Shown here in pieces: positions 1-7,174 of a DNA stretch of 12,464 nucleotides. Source of the stretch: a bacterium (GTDB lineage Bacteria; Chlamydiota; Chlamydiia; Chlamydiales; 2-12-FULL-49-11); the NCBI GenBank assembly GCA_022600215.1, contig JAHZKV010000074.1, positions 1-12,464 of the forward strand, read 5' to 3'. How positions within the stretch are numbered: position 1 is the stretch's first letter; every line of letters begins with the position of its first letter. The notes beneath the pieces are model-generated. The model had not been told where the DNA came from. It worked only from the letters and a program-made list of their open reading frames with translations, and made no database searches. The position numbers and the translations under genes were made by a program.

Positions 1-2
1 CA

Positions 3-1250
3 TTTATTTTTAGCGAGCAAGAACATGTTTGCTCCTTTCCTAAAATTTCCCTTGTAGAACTCTTAAGATATACAGGAAAAGTAGCCAAGGTAAACTTCAT
101 CGCAGAACAAGAACTTCTTGATTTCGAGGTAGTCTTCATTTCTCATCGTGCGCGCAGCTCTGAGGAGCTGCTAAAAGACCTTTTTTCTCTTTTAAGGGAA
201 TATGATTTAGAAGCAACTTTTGATGGGGGCTCGTATGTAATTAAAAAGATAGATCCTGATAAAAACCAGCAGCCTCACTCTTCCGCCGAGGTCACCTTCC
301 ATACGCACAAACTTCGTTATCACTCAGGCGAAGAGATTATGCCCCTCCTCAAGCAAGCTACAGGCTCCTTGCAAATGTCTATCAAATCCGACGCTCTTCT
401 AAAAGGTGCTATCGCTTCCATGCAGTGGGTAAAAACTTCCAATTCCCTTTTCTACTCCTCCGATGACAAAACACAAGAAAGACTCACCGCTTTAATCGAA
501 AAATTAGACACCCCATTAAAACAAGTCTATGTAGAAGTACTTGTGATCGAAACAGATCTCAATAAAGGAGGCGACTATGGTGTCTCTTGGCAAAATACGC
601 CTTCTGCTGATGTGCTTACTGCCTGCAAAGACTCCCTATCACAAGGCTTAAGTAGCGGTATCATAGGAGATGTGATTGTCAATGGGAAGAAGATATTTAG
701 CGAACTCTCCTCCTTTGTTAAATACCTCAATACTACCACTAAAACTTCTATCGTACTCAACCAAAAGATACTAGCTAGAGAAAATAAACTCTCTACTATT
801 TTTGAAGGCGATAACATCCCTTTTGCTGGCTCTGTAATTGAGCTAACAGGCGCTAATGAAAGACGCACTTCGAATATTCAATACAAAGATATTGGTGTCT
901 CATTAAGCATTGTCCCTATGATCAGCGATTCAGGTGTCATCACCCTCACAATCGATGAGAAGATCACCGAAAGTCACAGCCACCTAATCGATAACGCTAC
1001 TAATCTTTCTGGCATCAAAACTTCTAAAACACAAATGACCACCGAAGCACACGTTCCAAATGATCACTTCCTTGCTCTTTCTGGAATGACACGTAAAGCA
1101 AAGATGCGAAGAAAAACAGGTCCACCAATTATTAGCAGCATTCCACTCCTTGGACGTCTATTTACTTATGAAAAAGAAGTAGAGGTCAAAAAGAGCCTAA
1201 TTATTTTTGTGAGACCACATATTGTGGATAATTTAAATAACAGTAACTAA
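3..1250 (+). CDS. gspD: Type II secretion-type secretin, C-terminal part (5' end outside window)
   Basis: This is a ring-forming outer-membrane secretin, the exit pore of a type II (general secretion) system. The reading frame has no stop from base 3 onward, so the ATG at 339 is internal and the gene starts left of the window; 415 codons are visible. The first third (about 45-235) has the alternating helix/strand pattern of a secretin N-domain, and about 300-530 continues as a second N-domain. The secretin core follows (about 690-1235). It contains the beta-rich stretch with IPFAG, the segment GVITLTIDEKIT, and the hallmark GPPIISSIPLLGRLF (1119-1163) before a K-x-SLIIFVRPHIV ending. That hallmark is the conserved 'P-x-LG-x-IP-x-LG-x-LF' signature of the family. 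Chlamydiae have both a GspD and a type III secretin (SctC). Assignment to GspD rests on the C-terminus, and the missing N-terminus leaves some doubt. It converges with the gene at 1259 with 8 nt between them. Confidence 0.85.
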   Translation, partial: FIFSEQEHVCSFPKISLVELLRYTGKVAKVNFIAEQELLDFEVVFISHRARSSEELLKDLFSLLREYDLEATFDGGSYVIKKIDPDKNQQPHSSAEVTFHTHKLRYHSGEEIMPLLKQATGSLQMSIKSDALLKGAIASMQWVKTSNSLFYSSDDKTQERLTALIEKLDTPLKQVYVEVLVIETDLNKGGDYGVSWQNTPSADVLTACKDSLSQGLSSGIIGDVIVNGKKIFSELSSFVKYLNTTTKTSIVLNQKILARENKLSTIFEGDNIPFAGSVIELTGANERRTSNIQYKDIGVSLSIVPMISDSGVITLTIDEKITESHSHLIDNATNLSGIKTSKTQMTTEAHVPNDHFLALSGMTRKAKMRRKTGPPIISSIPLLGRLFTYEKEVEVKKSLIIFVRPHIVDNLNNSN

Positions 1251-1258
1251 AAAACGCA

Positions 1259-1717
1259 CTAAGCTTTTGCCAAGCTTTTCATGGCAAGGCGAATAGATAG
1301 ATGAATATCTTCTAATTTCAAAATAGTATAAGCAAGACCTAAAATCGCCTCTTCTTCCTGTTCCTCTTCGTCTTTATCTCTTTGCTGCTCGCCATCCCCT
1401 TTTTCATCAATTGCAGCAATTACTTCATGACTATTAATCTCTGGTAATACCGATCCACGAAATAAATCTTTAAGGGCATACATAGGAGGAGGGGCAAAGC
1501 AAACAAAAGAGGTGCTCTCTATCTCAAAAAGGCGTGCAGTAGCAGAATCCAAAATTTTCTCAAGATCAGCAATTTCCACTTTTCGTGGTACTTCAGCGGG
1601 CAAAGAAAGATAATTTCTATCAAACTTTTCTGGCCCAATATACGTTACATTAGTAATAGACGTATCAGATGTATTATTGGTAAGCTCTGCAGCGCTGGGG
1701 AATTCACGGATTTCCAT
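1259..1717 (-). CDS. Small acidic protein of unknown function
   Basis: I do not recognise this 152-residue protein. It has no signal peptide or membrane segment, so it is probably cytoplasmic. The N-terminal 60 residues are Asn/Thr/Ser-rich. The middle holds a hydrophobic patch with FVCFAPPPMY (about 71-80). Residues 103-123 are strongly charged, mostly Asp/Glu. The last 29 residues form a predicted amphipathic helix ending KSLAKA. It starts with ATG at 1717, without a clear Shine-Dalgarno, 25 nt after the stop of the EmrB-type gene, so it is probably the last gene of the efflux transcript. It ends 8 nt from the convergent secretin. In Chlamydia trachomatis, as I recall, a short uncharacterised gene (CT573) lies beside gspD; whether this is related would need a profile search. 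Coding potential is supported by its length and by fitting exactly between its neighbours. Confidence 0.65.
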   Translation of the reverse strand: MEIREFPSAAELTNNTSDTSITNVTYIGPEKFDRNYLSLPAEVPRKVEIADLEKILDSATARLFEIESTSFVCFAPPPMYALKDLFRGSVLPEINSHEVIAAIDEKGDGEQQRDKDEEEQEEEAILGLAYTILKLEDIHLSIRLAMKSLAKA

Positions 1718-1742
1718 GTATACATTCTACTACAAAAATCCT

Positions 1743-3287
1743 TTATTTTGTAGTACTTTCCTCTTTCTTCTTCGGCTTTTTTACTGCAAACAAACAAAGC
1801 AGCATCAAGGCTAAACAAACATAGGCCATCAAATTATTGATTTCCACAAATCCAAAAGTCGTTGCCTGAGAGGAAACCACCTCACCCAAGTAATATTTTG
1901 CAGATGTAGCGTCTGGTATAAGCGCTGCAATTTCCTTTTGATACACTCGATCGCTGATTCGATAATCATTAAAGGTATAGGCAATATTTTGCCATTGATG
2001 GATTCCCCTCCTTTGATACATCGTAACATAAACTGCAGTTCCTATCCCGCCAGAAAGAGCACGAAGGAAATGAAAAATCCCCAAGCCAGAAGGGAGCTCA
2101 CTATCATCAAGCGAATTAGAAACCATAGAAATAACAGGAATCATCCAAAATGCAAGCCCAAATCCAAGAACCACTCGTGACATAGCAATATGATAAAAGC
2201 TAACTCCTGGAGGGAAATTTGCCGCATAAAAACAGGCAAGAGACATAATAAACATACCTATCATAATAAAGTAAATAGGACGAAACTTAGAAATATTTTT
2301 TCCTACGATCGCAGCCCCCATAAGAGCCCCTACTCCCATTGGTGCTACTGCAAGACCTGCTTTATATGCCGTATACCCCATCACATCTTCTAACCATAAT
2401 GGAAATACTACTACAATAGCAAAGTACAACGAATAGGCAAAAAAGATCAAAATACAAGAAAGAGCAAAAAGCCTTTTCTTAAAAAGATATAGTTGAAATA
2501 AGGGCTTTTCATAAGAAAAACTCCAAATAAGAATATAGCAAATAGACAAAAGAGCAATCAAACTCAAAACCCATACCCGATCAGATAACCACCAATCCCA
2601 CTGCTGCCCTTTATCCAAAAAGAGCTGTAAACAAGTCATCCCAACTAGCAGCAACATGAAGGTAAACCAATCAAAGCCTACCTTCTCTGTCTTACTTTTA
2701 AGCCCCTTGATATTTAACAACATCAACACCACGCTTATCGCTCCAACAGGGATATTGATATAAAAAATCCATCTCCATAAATAGTTGATACAAATATATC
2801 CTCCAATCACCGGTCCTATTACTGGGGCAATCATGATGATCATCGAAAAAATGGTAGAAATTTTTTGTACCTTTGTTCTAAAAAGCTTAGTCAAAATACC
2901 TTGAGATAACGGGAGAAGAGGTCCAGCCGCCGCCCCTTGCAAAAACCTAGAAACGACCAATACATATAAATTTGGCGCAGCAGCACAAGTAAAAGAGAAA
3001 AAGGTAAATAAAATAGTTGCCCATATCACCACCTTGCTATCCCCATAAATCTTTACCAACCAGGAAGTCATTGGCAAAAAAATTGCATTTCCTACCGAGA
3101 AAAAAGTAATCACATAGGTTCCCTGACTACTACTTACCCCAAGCCCACCAGCAATGTATGGTACTGCCACATTTGCGATGGTATAATCAAGAACAAACAT
3201 AAATGCAACAAGGCATAGAGCAAAGGAGAGCACCATCTTCTGCATGGTAGTCATATCAATGTCGGTATTATCTACGCTTTGTTCCAA
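1743..3287 (-). CDS. emrB: EmrB-type MFS drug:proton antiporter (DHA2, 14 TM)
   Basis: This is the inner-membrane pump of a tripartite multidrug exporter, driven by the proton gradient. The 514 residues contain about 14 hydrophobic segments, as usual for the DHA2 branch of the major facilitator superfamily. Visible signatures are LDYTIANVAVP at 33-43 (with the conserved TM1 aspartate D34), RFLQGAAAG at 114-122, the antiporter motif C GPVIGG at 158-163, and WRWIFYINIPVG at 171-182. Length and motif order match EmrB. It starts with TTG at 3287, supported by a near-perfect Shine-Dalgarno at 3294-3302, inside the end of the adaptor gene. The two genes overlap by 20 nt, which implies translational coupling. 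The C-terminus is a short basic/acidic tail. The substrate cannot be read from the sequence; relatives export hydrophobic toxicants, uncouplers or fatty acids. Confidence 0.93.
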   Translation of the reverse strand: MEQSVDNTDIDMTTMQKMVLSFALCLVAFMFVLDYTIANVAVPYIAGGLGVSSSQGTYVITFFSVGNAIFLPMTSWLVKIYGDSKVVIWATILFTFFSFTCAAAPNLYVLVVSRFLQGAAAGPLLPLSQGILTKLFRTKVQKISTIFSMIIMIAPVIGPVIGGYICINYLWRWIFYINIPVGAISVVLMLLNIKGLKSKTEKVGFDWFTFMLLLVGMTCLQLFLDKGQQWDWWLSDRVWVLSLIALLSICYILIWSFSYEKPLFQLYLFKKRLFALSCILIFFAYSLYFAIVVVFPLWLEDVMGYTAYKAGLAVAPMGVGALMGAAIVGKNISKFRPIYFIMIGMFIMSLACFYAANFPPGVSFYHIAMSRVVLGFGLAFWMIPVISMVSNSLDDSELPSGLGIFHFLRALSGGIGTAVYVTMYQRRGIHQWQNIAYTFNDYRISDRVYQKEIAALIPDATSAKYYLGEVVSSQATTFGFVEINNLMAYVCLALMLLCLFAVKKPKKKEESTTK

Positions 3288-4443
3288 GAAGCTTCACCTC
3301 CTCAGAGATCATTCCTACAAAACTCTCATTTTCTTTGAGCACCTTTTCGATGACAACATCCACTCCCTCTTCTTGCTCACTAAACACTTTGGTTTCATAA
3401 ATAGGCTTTTTTGCAGTAATTGGCTCAGGAACTTTTCTCCCTTCCACATCTTTTACACTAACTGTTACATTCATCGAAAGACCAAGTCGCAAAGGATACT
3501 TCATCAACACCTGTTCAGGAAGACTTACACGCACCGGCACCCTTTGTACAATTTTAATCCAGTTTCCTGTGGCATTTTGTGGAGGTAGCGGAGAAAATAC
3601 CGCCCCTGTCCCCCCAGCAATCCCCAAAACTCTTCCTCGATACACTACGGAACTGCCATAAAAATCAGAAGTCATCGAAACCTCTTGCCCAATCCGAATA
3701 TGCTTCATGTGTATCTCTTTAAAGTTAGCATTGACCCATATCTGATTTAAAGGAACGATTGCCAAAAGAGGTGTTGCTGTAGTTATAGACTCCCCAACTT
3801 GCACTGTTCGTTGAGCAACAAGCCCTGATGCTGGCGCTTTTATAACACAGCGATTCAAGTTTACATATCCATGCTTTACTTTCTCTATTGCAGACTTTAC
3901 ATGAGGATGGGTACGCACCGTAGTATTTTCTACCAAGGAAATGGCTTTCCGTAAGTTAAATCTTGCTGCTTCTAACGAACTAAGACTTGCCTCTAAATTA
4001 GTCTTTGCATTAATGAAATCCTCCATAGAGACTGCGCCACTTGCTATTACCGCCTCCCTATCATGAAAATCAATCTCTGCTTTTACTAAAAGTGCCTCCC
4101 TTTCCTTTACTATAGCTGCAAGGGTATAAACATTTTCAAACATCTGCGTAACCGATCGAACAGCTGATCCTAAAGATGCAAGGGATGAATGATAGGCTAT
4201 CTCTTTATCTGTCTTATCCAGCTCAACTAACACTTGCCCTTGCTTGACATACTCTGTTTCATTGCAATATACCGCAGAGACAAAGCCCGACACTTGGGAG
4301 GTAAGCCTTACTTGGTTTCCATTCACATAGGCATCGCGAGTAAAATCTTCAAACCTACCAAAAAATATCCACCAACAAAATACAATTACCCCAATAAGGA
4401 GAACTATAGCAGAGAAAATAATGAGACCCTTCTTATTTTTCAC
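3268..4443 (-). CDS. emrA: EmrA-type periplasmic adaptor (HlyD/membrane fusion protein)
   Basis: This protein bridges the inner-membrane pump and the outer-membrane channel across the periplasm. The 391 residues have a short cytoplasmic N-terminus and one membrane anchor (about 6-28). A first half of a lipoyl/barrel-sandwich domain follows (RLTSQVSGFVSAVY, 46-59, then VKQGQVLVELD, 66-76). Residues about 85-195 form a long alpha-helical hairpin, followed by the second lipoyl half (APASGLVAQRTVQVGE, 203-218). The beta-barrel segment contains PPQNATGNWIKIVQRVPVRV (287-306), a stretch closely like that of E. coli EmrA. It starts with GTG at 4443, overlapping the end of the channel gene by 11 nt, and its end overlaps emrB by 20 nt. 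The C-terminal 60 residues beyond the barrel are charged and look longer than in E. coli EmrA. Assignment to the EmrA subgroup is confident. Confidence 0.93.
   Translation of the reverse strand: MKNKKGLIIFSAIVLLIGVIVFCWWIFFGRFEDFTRDAYVNGNQVRLTSQVSGFVSAVYCNETEYVKQGQVLVELDKTDKEIAYHSSLASLGSAVRSVTQMFENVYTLAAIVKEREALLVKAEIDFHDREAVIASGAVSMEDFINAKTNLEASLSSLEAARFNLRKAISLVENTTVRTHPHVKSAIEKVKHGYVNLNRCVIKAPASGLVAQRTVQVGESITTATPLLAIVPLNQIWVNANFKEIHMKHIRIGQEVSMTSDFYGSSVVYRGRVLGIAGGTGAVFSPLPPQNATGNWIKIVQRVPVRVSLPEQVLMKYPLRLGLSMNVTVSVKDVEGRKVPEPITAKKPIYETKVFSEQEEGVDVVIEKVLKENESFVGMISEEVKLLGTKRR
3294..3302 (-). promoter_or_regulatory. Strong Shine-Dalgarno that fixes a TTG start for emrB
   Basis: On the minus strand this reads AGGAGGTGA, a nine-base match to the 16S rRNA 3' end, followed by six bases and then TTG at 3287. 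It lies inside the last codons of the adaptor gene. It favours the TTG over the ATG codons 11 and 14 codons further in. Confidence 0.85.
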
Positions 4444-5872
4444 TTTCTACCAAATCCCCTTTTTTTGGAGCAAAGCCTCCGCCTAATGATTTTATAAAAG
4501 AGATGTAGGCAAGTCTTTTTGCTCTCTCTTTTTCAATCATCATCACTTTATTCTCTAAGAAAATTTCATCATAATTTAGCACTGGAAGCATGGAAGAGAT
4601 CCCATTTTGAAAACGCAGATACTCTAATTCATAATTCTTTTTAGCAAGCTCTAACTTTTCTTGTTGTTCCTTACTACGCTCTTCACTTGCTATATAAGTG
4701 GTGATAGCATCAAACACCTCTTTTGCAGCCTGCAAGAAAAGATTATTAAAGTCATCCACAGAAGCTTTGTATGCAACTACACTTTTTTTCCATCCTGCAA
4801 GAAGCCTCCCTCCTGTAAAAAGAGGCTGACTTACCTCTGGGAATAATACATTTGCAAATGAATCCTCATTGAAAAGCTTTGCTCCTGTATTGGAAATAAA
4901 TGCTGGCCCCTCAAGCAGGGTGACCGTTGGTAAAAAATTAGTAATAGAAACACCAACATCTAATGCATTTTTCTTCGTAATCCATAAGGATGCCAATAAA
5001 TCTGGCCTTCTTGCTAAAAGGGTAGAAGTAATCTTTTCTGGCATCTCCACCTTATAATCAAAAGCTTGATAAACCTCTATTGTCTCCACCACCTCTTGTG
5101 GATTTCTTCCCGCCAAGATATTGATTAAAGACTGCTCTAATGCAATTTCTGAATTAATCGCAGTGACAGCATCTTCCATCGCCTTCACTTTTTGCAAGTA
5201 GGTATACTCATCCATCTTGCTATCAATACGATTCTTTTTACGAAGAGCGATTAACGAAAAGAGCTTTTCTTTGTTGGAAAGAATTTGATCCAGCACCATT
5301 TTTTTTGCTTTCATCGCCACTAAGTTGTAATAACTGGTGGCTATGCTGGTGGAAAGGATGACTTTTGCCTCCTCATATTGAAAACGAGTTGCTTTGGCCG
5401 ACCCAAGAGCCGCTTCATACTTTTTTTTGTTCTTCCCCCAAAAGTCAAATTCATAGCTAAAGTTAAACATGAGGTTGTACAAAAAGTTGGAATTAGAAAG
5501 CGCTGGCAAAAGCTCTTGGATAAAATGGGCATCTACCAAATAGAGCCAAAGGTATTGAAAAAGCCCTGACACCTGTGGAAAAAGAAGTGATCTCACCATC
5601 AACGCCTCTTGATTGGCTACCTCCACTCTTTTTTTTGTGCCCATCAACCCTGGATTTTCTGCTAGAGCACTTTCAATTAAACAAGAAAGAGCATCATCTT
5701 TTAACTCTTCCCACCAATTGATCTCTGGATAATCCCCATACGTAAACAAATCTGAGTCAATTGCCTCGCTGGAAATACAATCTAAAGAGACCTCCTCTCT
5801 GGGTGGTGGACCATTATCTCGAAGTGAACAAGATGATAATAAAAGTAAAATTAACAATGTTTTTTTCTTCAT
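4433..5872 (-). CDS. Outer-membrane efflux channel lipoprotein (TolC/NodT family)
   Basis: This is the outer-membrane factor of the drug exporter, a trimeric beta-barrel plus alpha-barrel tunnel. I place the start at ATG 5872 (479 residues). The frame can be extended to a TTG at 5905, but only ATG 5872 gives a proper lipoprotein signal: MKKKTLLILLLLSSC, with lipobox LSSC and acylated Cys15. A modest GCAGG precedes the ATG. Two OEP repeats are visible. The first begins with WWEELKDDALSCLIESALAENP; the second has SQPLFTGGRLLAGWKKSVVAYKA, and the protein ends with GISSMLPVL and AYISFIKSLGGGF, all typical of NodT-type channels. It is the first gene of the block and overlaps the adaptor gene by 11 nt. 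E. coli EmrAB borrows TolC encoded elsewhere, whereas this operon carries its own channel. No convincing promoter is visible upstream on the minus strand. Confidence 0.92.
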   Translation of the reverse strand: MKKKTLLILLLLSSCSLRDNGPPPREEVSLDCISSEAIDSDLFTYGDYPEINWWEELKDDALSCLIESALAENPGLMGTKKRVEVANQEALMVRSLLFPQVSGLFQYLWLYLVDAHFIQELLPALSNSNFLYNLMFNFSYEFDFWGKNKKKYEAALGSAKATRFQYEEAKVILSTSIATSYYNLVAMKAKKMVLDQILSNKEKLFSLIALRKKNRIDSKMDEYTYLQKVKAMEDAVTAINSEIALEQSLINILAGRNPQEVVETIEVYQAFDYKVEMPEKITSTLLARRPDLLASLWITKKNALDVGVSITNFLPTVTLLEGPAFISNTGAKLFNEDSFANVLFPEVSQPLFTGGRLLAGWKKSVVAYKASVDDFNNLFLQAAKEVFDAITTYIASEERSKEQQEKLELAKKNYELEYLRFQNGISSMLPVLNYDEIFLENKVMMIEKERAKRLAYISFIKSLGGGFAPKKGDLVESEK

Positions 5873-5938
5873 AACCTGCAAATAAACCAAATAGATTAAA
5901 AACAAAACAACTTTCTTCTACGTAATTGCTTTTACCTA

Positions 5939-6000
5939 CAAAAAAAAATTCCCAACAAAAAAGAAATTTACAACTTTTCCTTAAGTGGAATTTTTTTTTG
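5939..6000. repeat. 14-bp perfect inverted repeat in divergent intergenic region
   Basis: The left arm at 5939-5952 is C, nine A, TTCC. The right arm at 5987-6000 is its exact reverse complement (GGAA, nine T, G). A 34-nt spacer separates them. The repeat lies between two divergent gene starts and its right arm ends one base before the -35 hexamer of the porin promoter. It therefore cannot be an ordinary end-of-gene terminator for a coding neighbour. It may be an operator, a DNA-bending A-tract pair or a cruciform; low sequence complexity makes coincidence a real alternative. Confidence 0.6.
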
Positions 6001-6001
6001 A

Positions 6002-6030
6002 TTGACTGCATTCATTTATTGACCTAAGAT
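6002..6030 (+). promoter_or_regulatory. Sigma-70-type promoter of MOMP-like porin 1
   Basis: A -35 TTGACT (6002-6007) and a -10 TAAGAT (6025-6030) are separated by exactly 17 bases. Transcription would begin near 6037. The ATG at 6037 would then have no leader, which supports the downstream ATG at 6067. The adjacent 14-bp inverted repeat touches the -35 side. Confidence 0.6.
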
Positions 6031-6053
6031 ATTTGAATGTTTTTACAACACAA

Positions 6054-6062
6054 AAGGGATGA
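6054..6062 (+). promoter_or_regulatory. Ribosome binding site deciding the porin 1 start
   Basis: AAGGGATGA lies 4 bases before ATG 6067, with its GGG core 8 bases upstream. No comparable site precedes the in-frame ATG at 6037. Confidence 0.7.
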
Positions 6063-6066
6063 ATAT

Positions 6067-7092
6067 ATGTCGAAATATACAAAAATATCAATTGCATTCC
6101 TTACTGCAGCCACTTGCTTTACAACGCAAGTTACCGCAGAAGAGATGCATCACGAAAATAACCCTAACAAGCCTGGCTATGGAAGAGATCATCGCGTACC
6201 TCCTGCACAGCCACTTGGTCAAAGGGAGGACAACCTTAACTTCTTTGTTGGGGCGTCTTACACTTACTGGTTACCATACAACTCTGCATTAGCACTTGCG
6301 TTTGGTAAGGGTAGAGCTACTGAACGTGGAAACACGCTAAGTCCTGCAACTCAAGGAGTAAGTGGTTTTAAAGTATCTGCAGGTACAAATCTTTTTCATG
6401 ATGGGTGGCATGCACGTGCAAACTATACATGGTTCTTGCACAACCCAGGCCTAAAAAGATCTCCAAACGTATCATCTGATTATAATTACATAGCTTGGGG
6501 TGGAATAGAAGCGCAGATCAACTACCTTGATTCTCGTTACTATGTCTTCTTTAATAGAGTAGATGCCTGCATCAACAGAAATTACTTTATTGGTGACTAT
6601 GTAGTATTTAGACCTTGGCTTGGTCTTCTTGGCGCATGGGATTCGCAATTTGTAAAAGCAAATAACGAATCTCTTCTTGGAAGTGTCATCTCCGTCACAG
6701 AAACTAAAATGAAACAAGACTGGTGGGGCGTTGGACCTTATGCTGGTGGAGAAGCAACCTATTGCTTTACGGATAACATTGGATTATTCATCCAATCAGG
6801 TGCGGCAATTTTGTATGCGCAACACCATGCATATACCGATGCAAGTAGCCCTACATTTGGCTTCTATGGAGCGAATAGATACACGCCTCATAACGTGGAA
6901 CCAATGTTTGAACTCTCTTTAGGGATGCGTTGGGATATGATGTGGGATGAAGTAGCTTTCCGTGTGGATCTTGCATGGGAAATGCAAACTTACTTAGAGC
7001 ATATCTCTTTCCCAGTATACAGTGACCTTATACAAAACTTCGTAGATTATTCTATGCAAGGTTTGACAGTGAGCGGAAGAATCAGCTTCTAA
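6067..7092 (+). CDS. MOMP-like outer-membrane porin 1 (Lpg1974-type family)
   Basis: A predicted outer-membrane beta-barrel, probably a pore or major surface protein. From ATG 6067 it has 341 residues. The N-terminus MSKYTKISIAFLTAATCF is a signal peptide with a good cleavage site after VTA (residue 24). An in-frame ATG at 6037 would add ten residues and spoil the signal peptide. The rest is aromatic-rich alternating beta-strand sequence. Landmarks shared with the gene at 9783 include YTWFLHNPGLK, YYVFFNRVDAC, PWLGLLGAWD, DWWGVGPYAGGEATYCF, DNIGLFIQSGA, and the ending YSMQGLTVSGRISF. The C-terminal Phe is the usual signal for barrel assembly by BamA. Two mature cysteines (in VDAC and TYCF) could form disulphides, as in chlamydial envelopes. 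It has its own promoter and terminator, so it is probably monocistronic. The family is recognised by its conserved motifs; the solute is unknown. Confidence 0.85.
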   Translation: MSKYTKISIAFLTAATCFTTQVTAEEMHHENNPNKPGYGRDHRVPPAQPLGQREDNLNFFVGASYTYWLPYNSALALAFGKGRATERGNTLSPATQGVSGFKVSAGTNLFHDGWHARANYTWFLHNPGLKRSPNVSSDYNYIAWGGIEAQINYLDSRYYVFFNRVDACINRNYFIGDYVVFRPWLGLLGAWDSQFVKANNESLLGSVISVTETKMKQDWWGVGPYAGGEATYCFTDNIGLFIQSGAAILYAQHHAYTDASSPTFGFYGANRYTPHNVEPMFELSLGMRWDMMWDEVAFRVDLAWEMQTYLEHISFPVYSDLIQNFVDYSMQGLTVSGRISF

Positions 7093-7110
7093 GCAAACTG
7101 TATATACCAT

Positions 7111-7148
7111 AAAAAAAGAGCGCAAATAATCATTTGCGCTCTTTTTTT
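7111..7148. terminator. Bidirectional intrinsic terminator
   Basis: A 17-bp perfect stem (AAAAAAAGAGCGCAAAT at 7111-7127 and its complement at 7132-7148) is closed by the loop AATC. The A-tract on one side and T-tract on the other give a GC-containing hairpin followed by a U-run in either direction. It lies between the convergent ends of porin 1 (7092) and the AAA+ gene (7175) and should serve both. Confidence 0.93.
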
Positions 7149-7174
7149 ATGTTCATTTCACCTTAAACATAACA

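Noticed and set aside
339..341. ATG 339 as the start of the secretin gene
   Set aside because: The same frame is open back to base 3 and encodes plausible secretin N-domain sequence, so this ATG is internal.
575..868. 97-residue open frame on the minus strand inside the secretin gene
   Set aside because: Opposite a conserved secretin core with no ribosome site; shadow of the real gene.
1265..1285. Inverted repeat TTGCCA...TGGCAA as a terminator between the secretin and the acidic gene
   Set aside because: Only six base pairs, inside the coding end of the minus-strand gene. It has no T-tract on the plus side, and on the minus side a T-run only about 13 bases away.
1938..2393. Two plus-strand open frames opposite emrB
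   Set aside because: Basic, low-information sequences complementary to hydrophobic membrane segments; typical antisense shadows.
5873..5905. TTG 5905 as the start of the efflux channel gene
   Set aside because: It would place hydrophobic residues before the MKKK of a clean lipoprotein signal peptide; ATG 5872 fits much better.
5880..6000. A minus-strand promoter for the efflux operon (for example TTGTAG with TAGAAG)
   Set aside because: Matches are poor and spacings irregular in AT-rich sequence; I could not choose one candidate.
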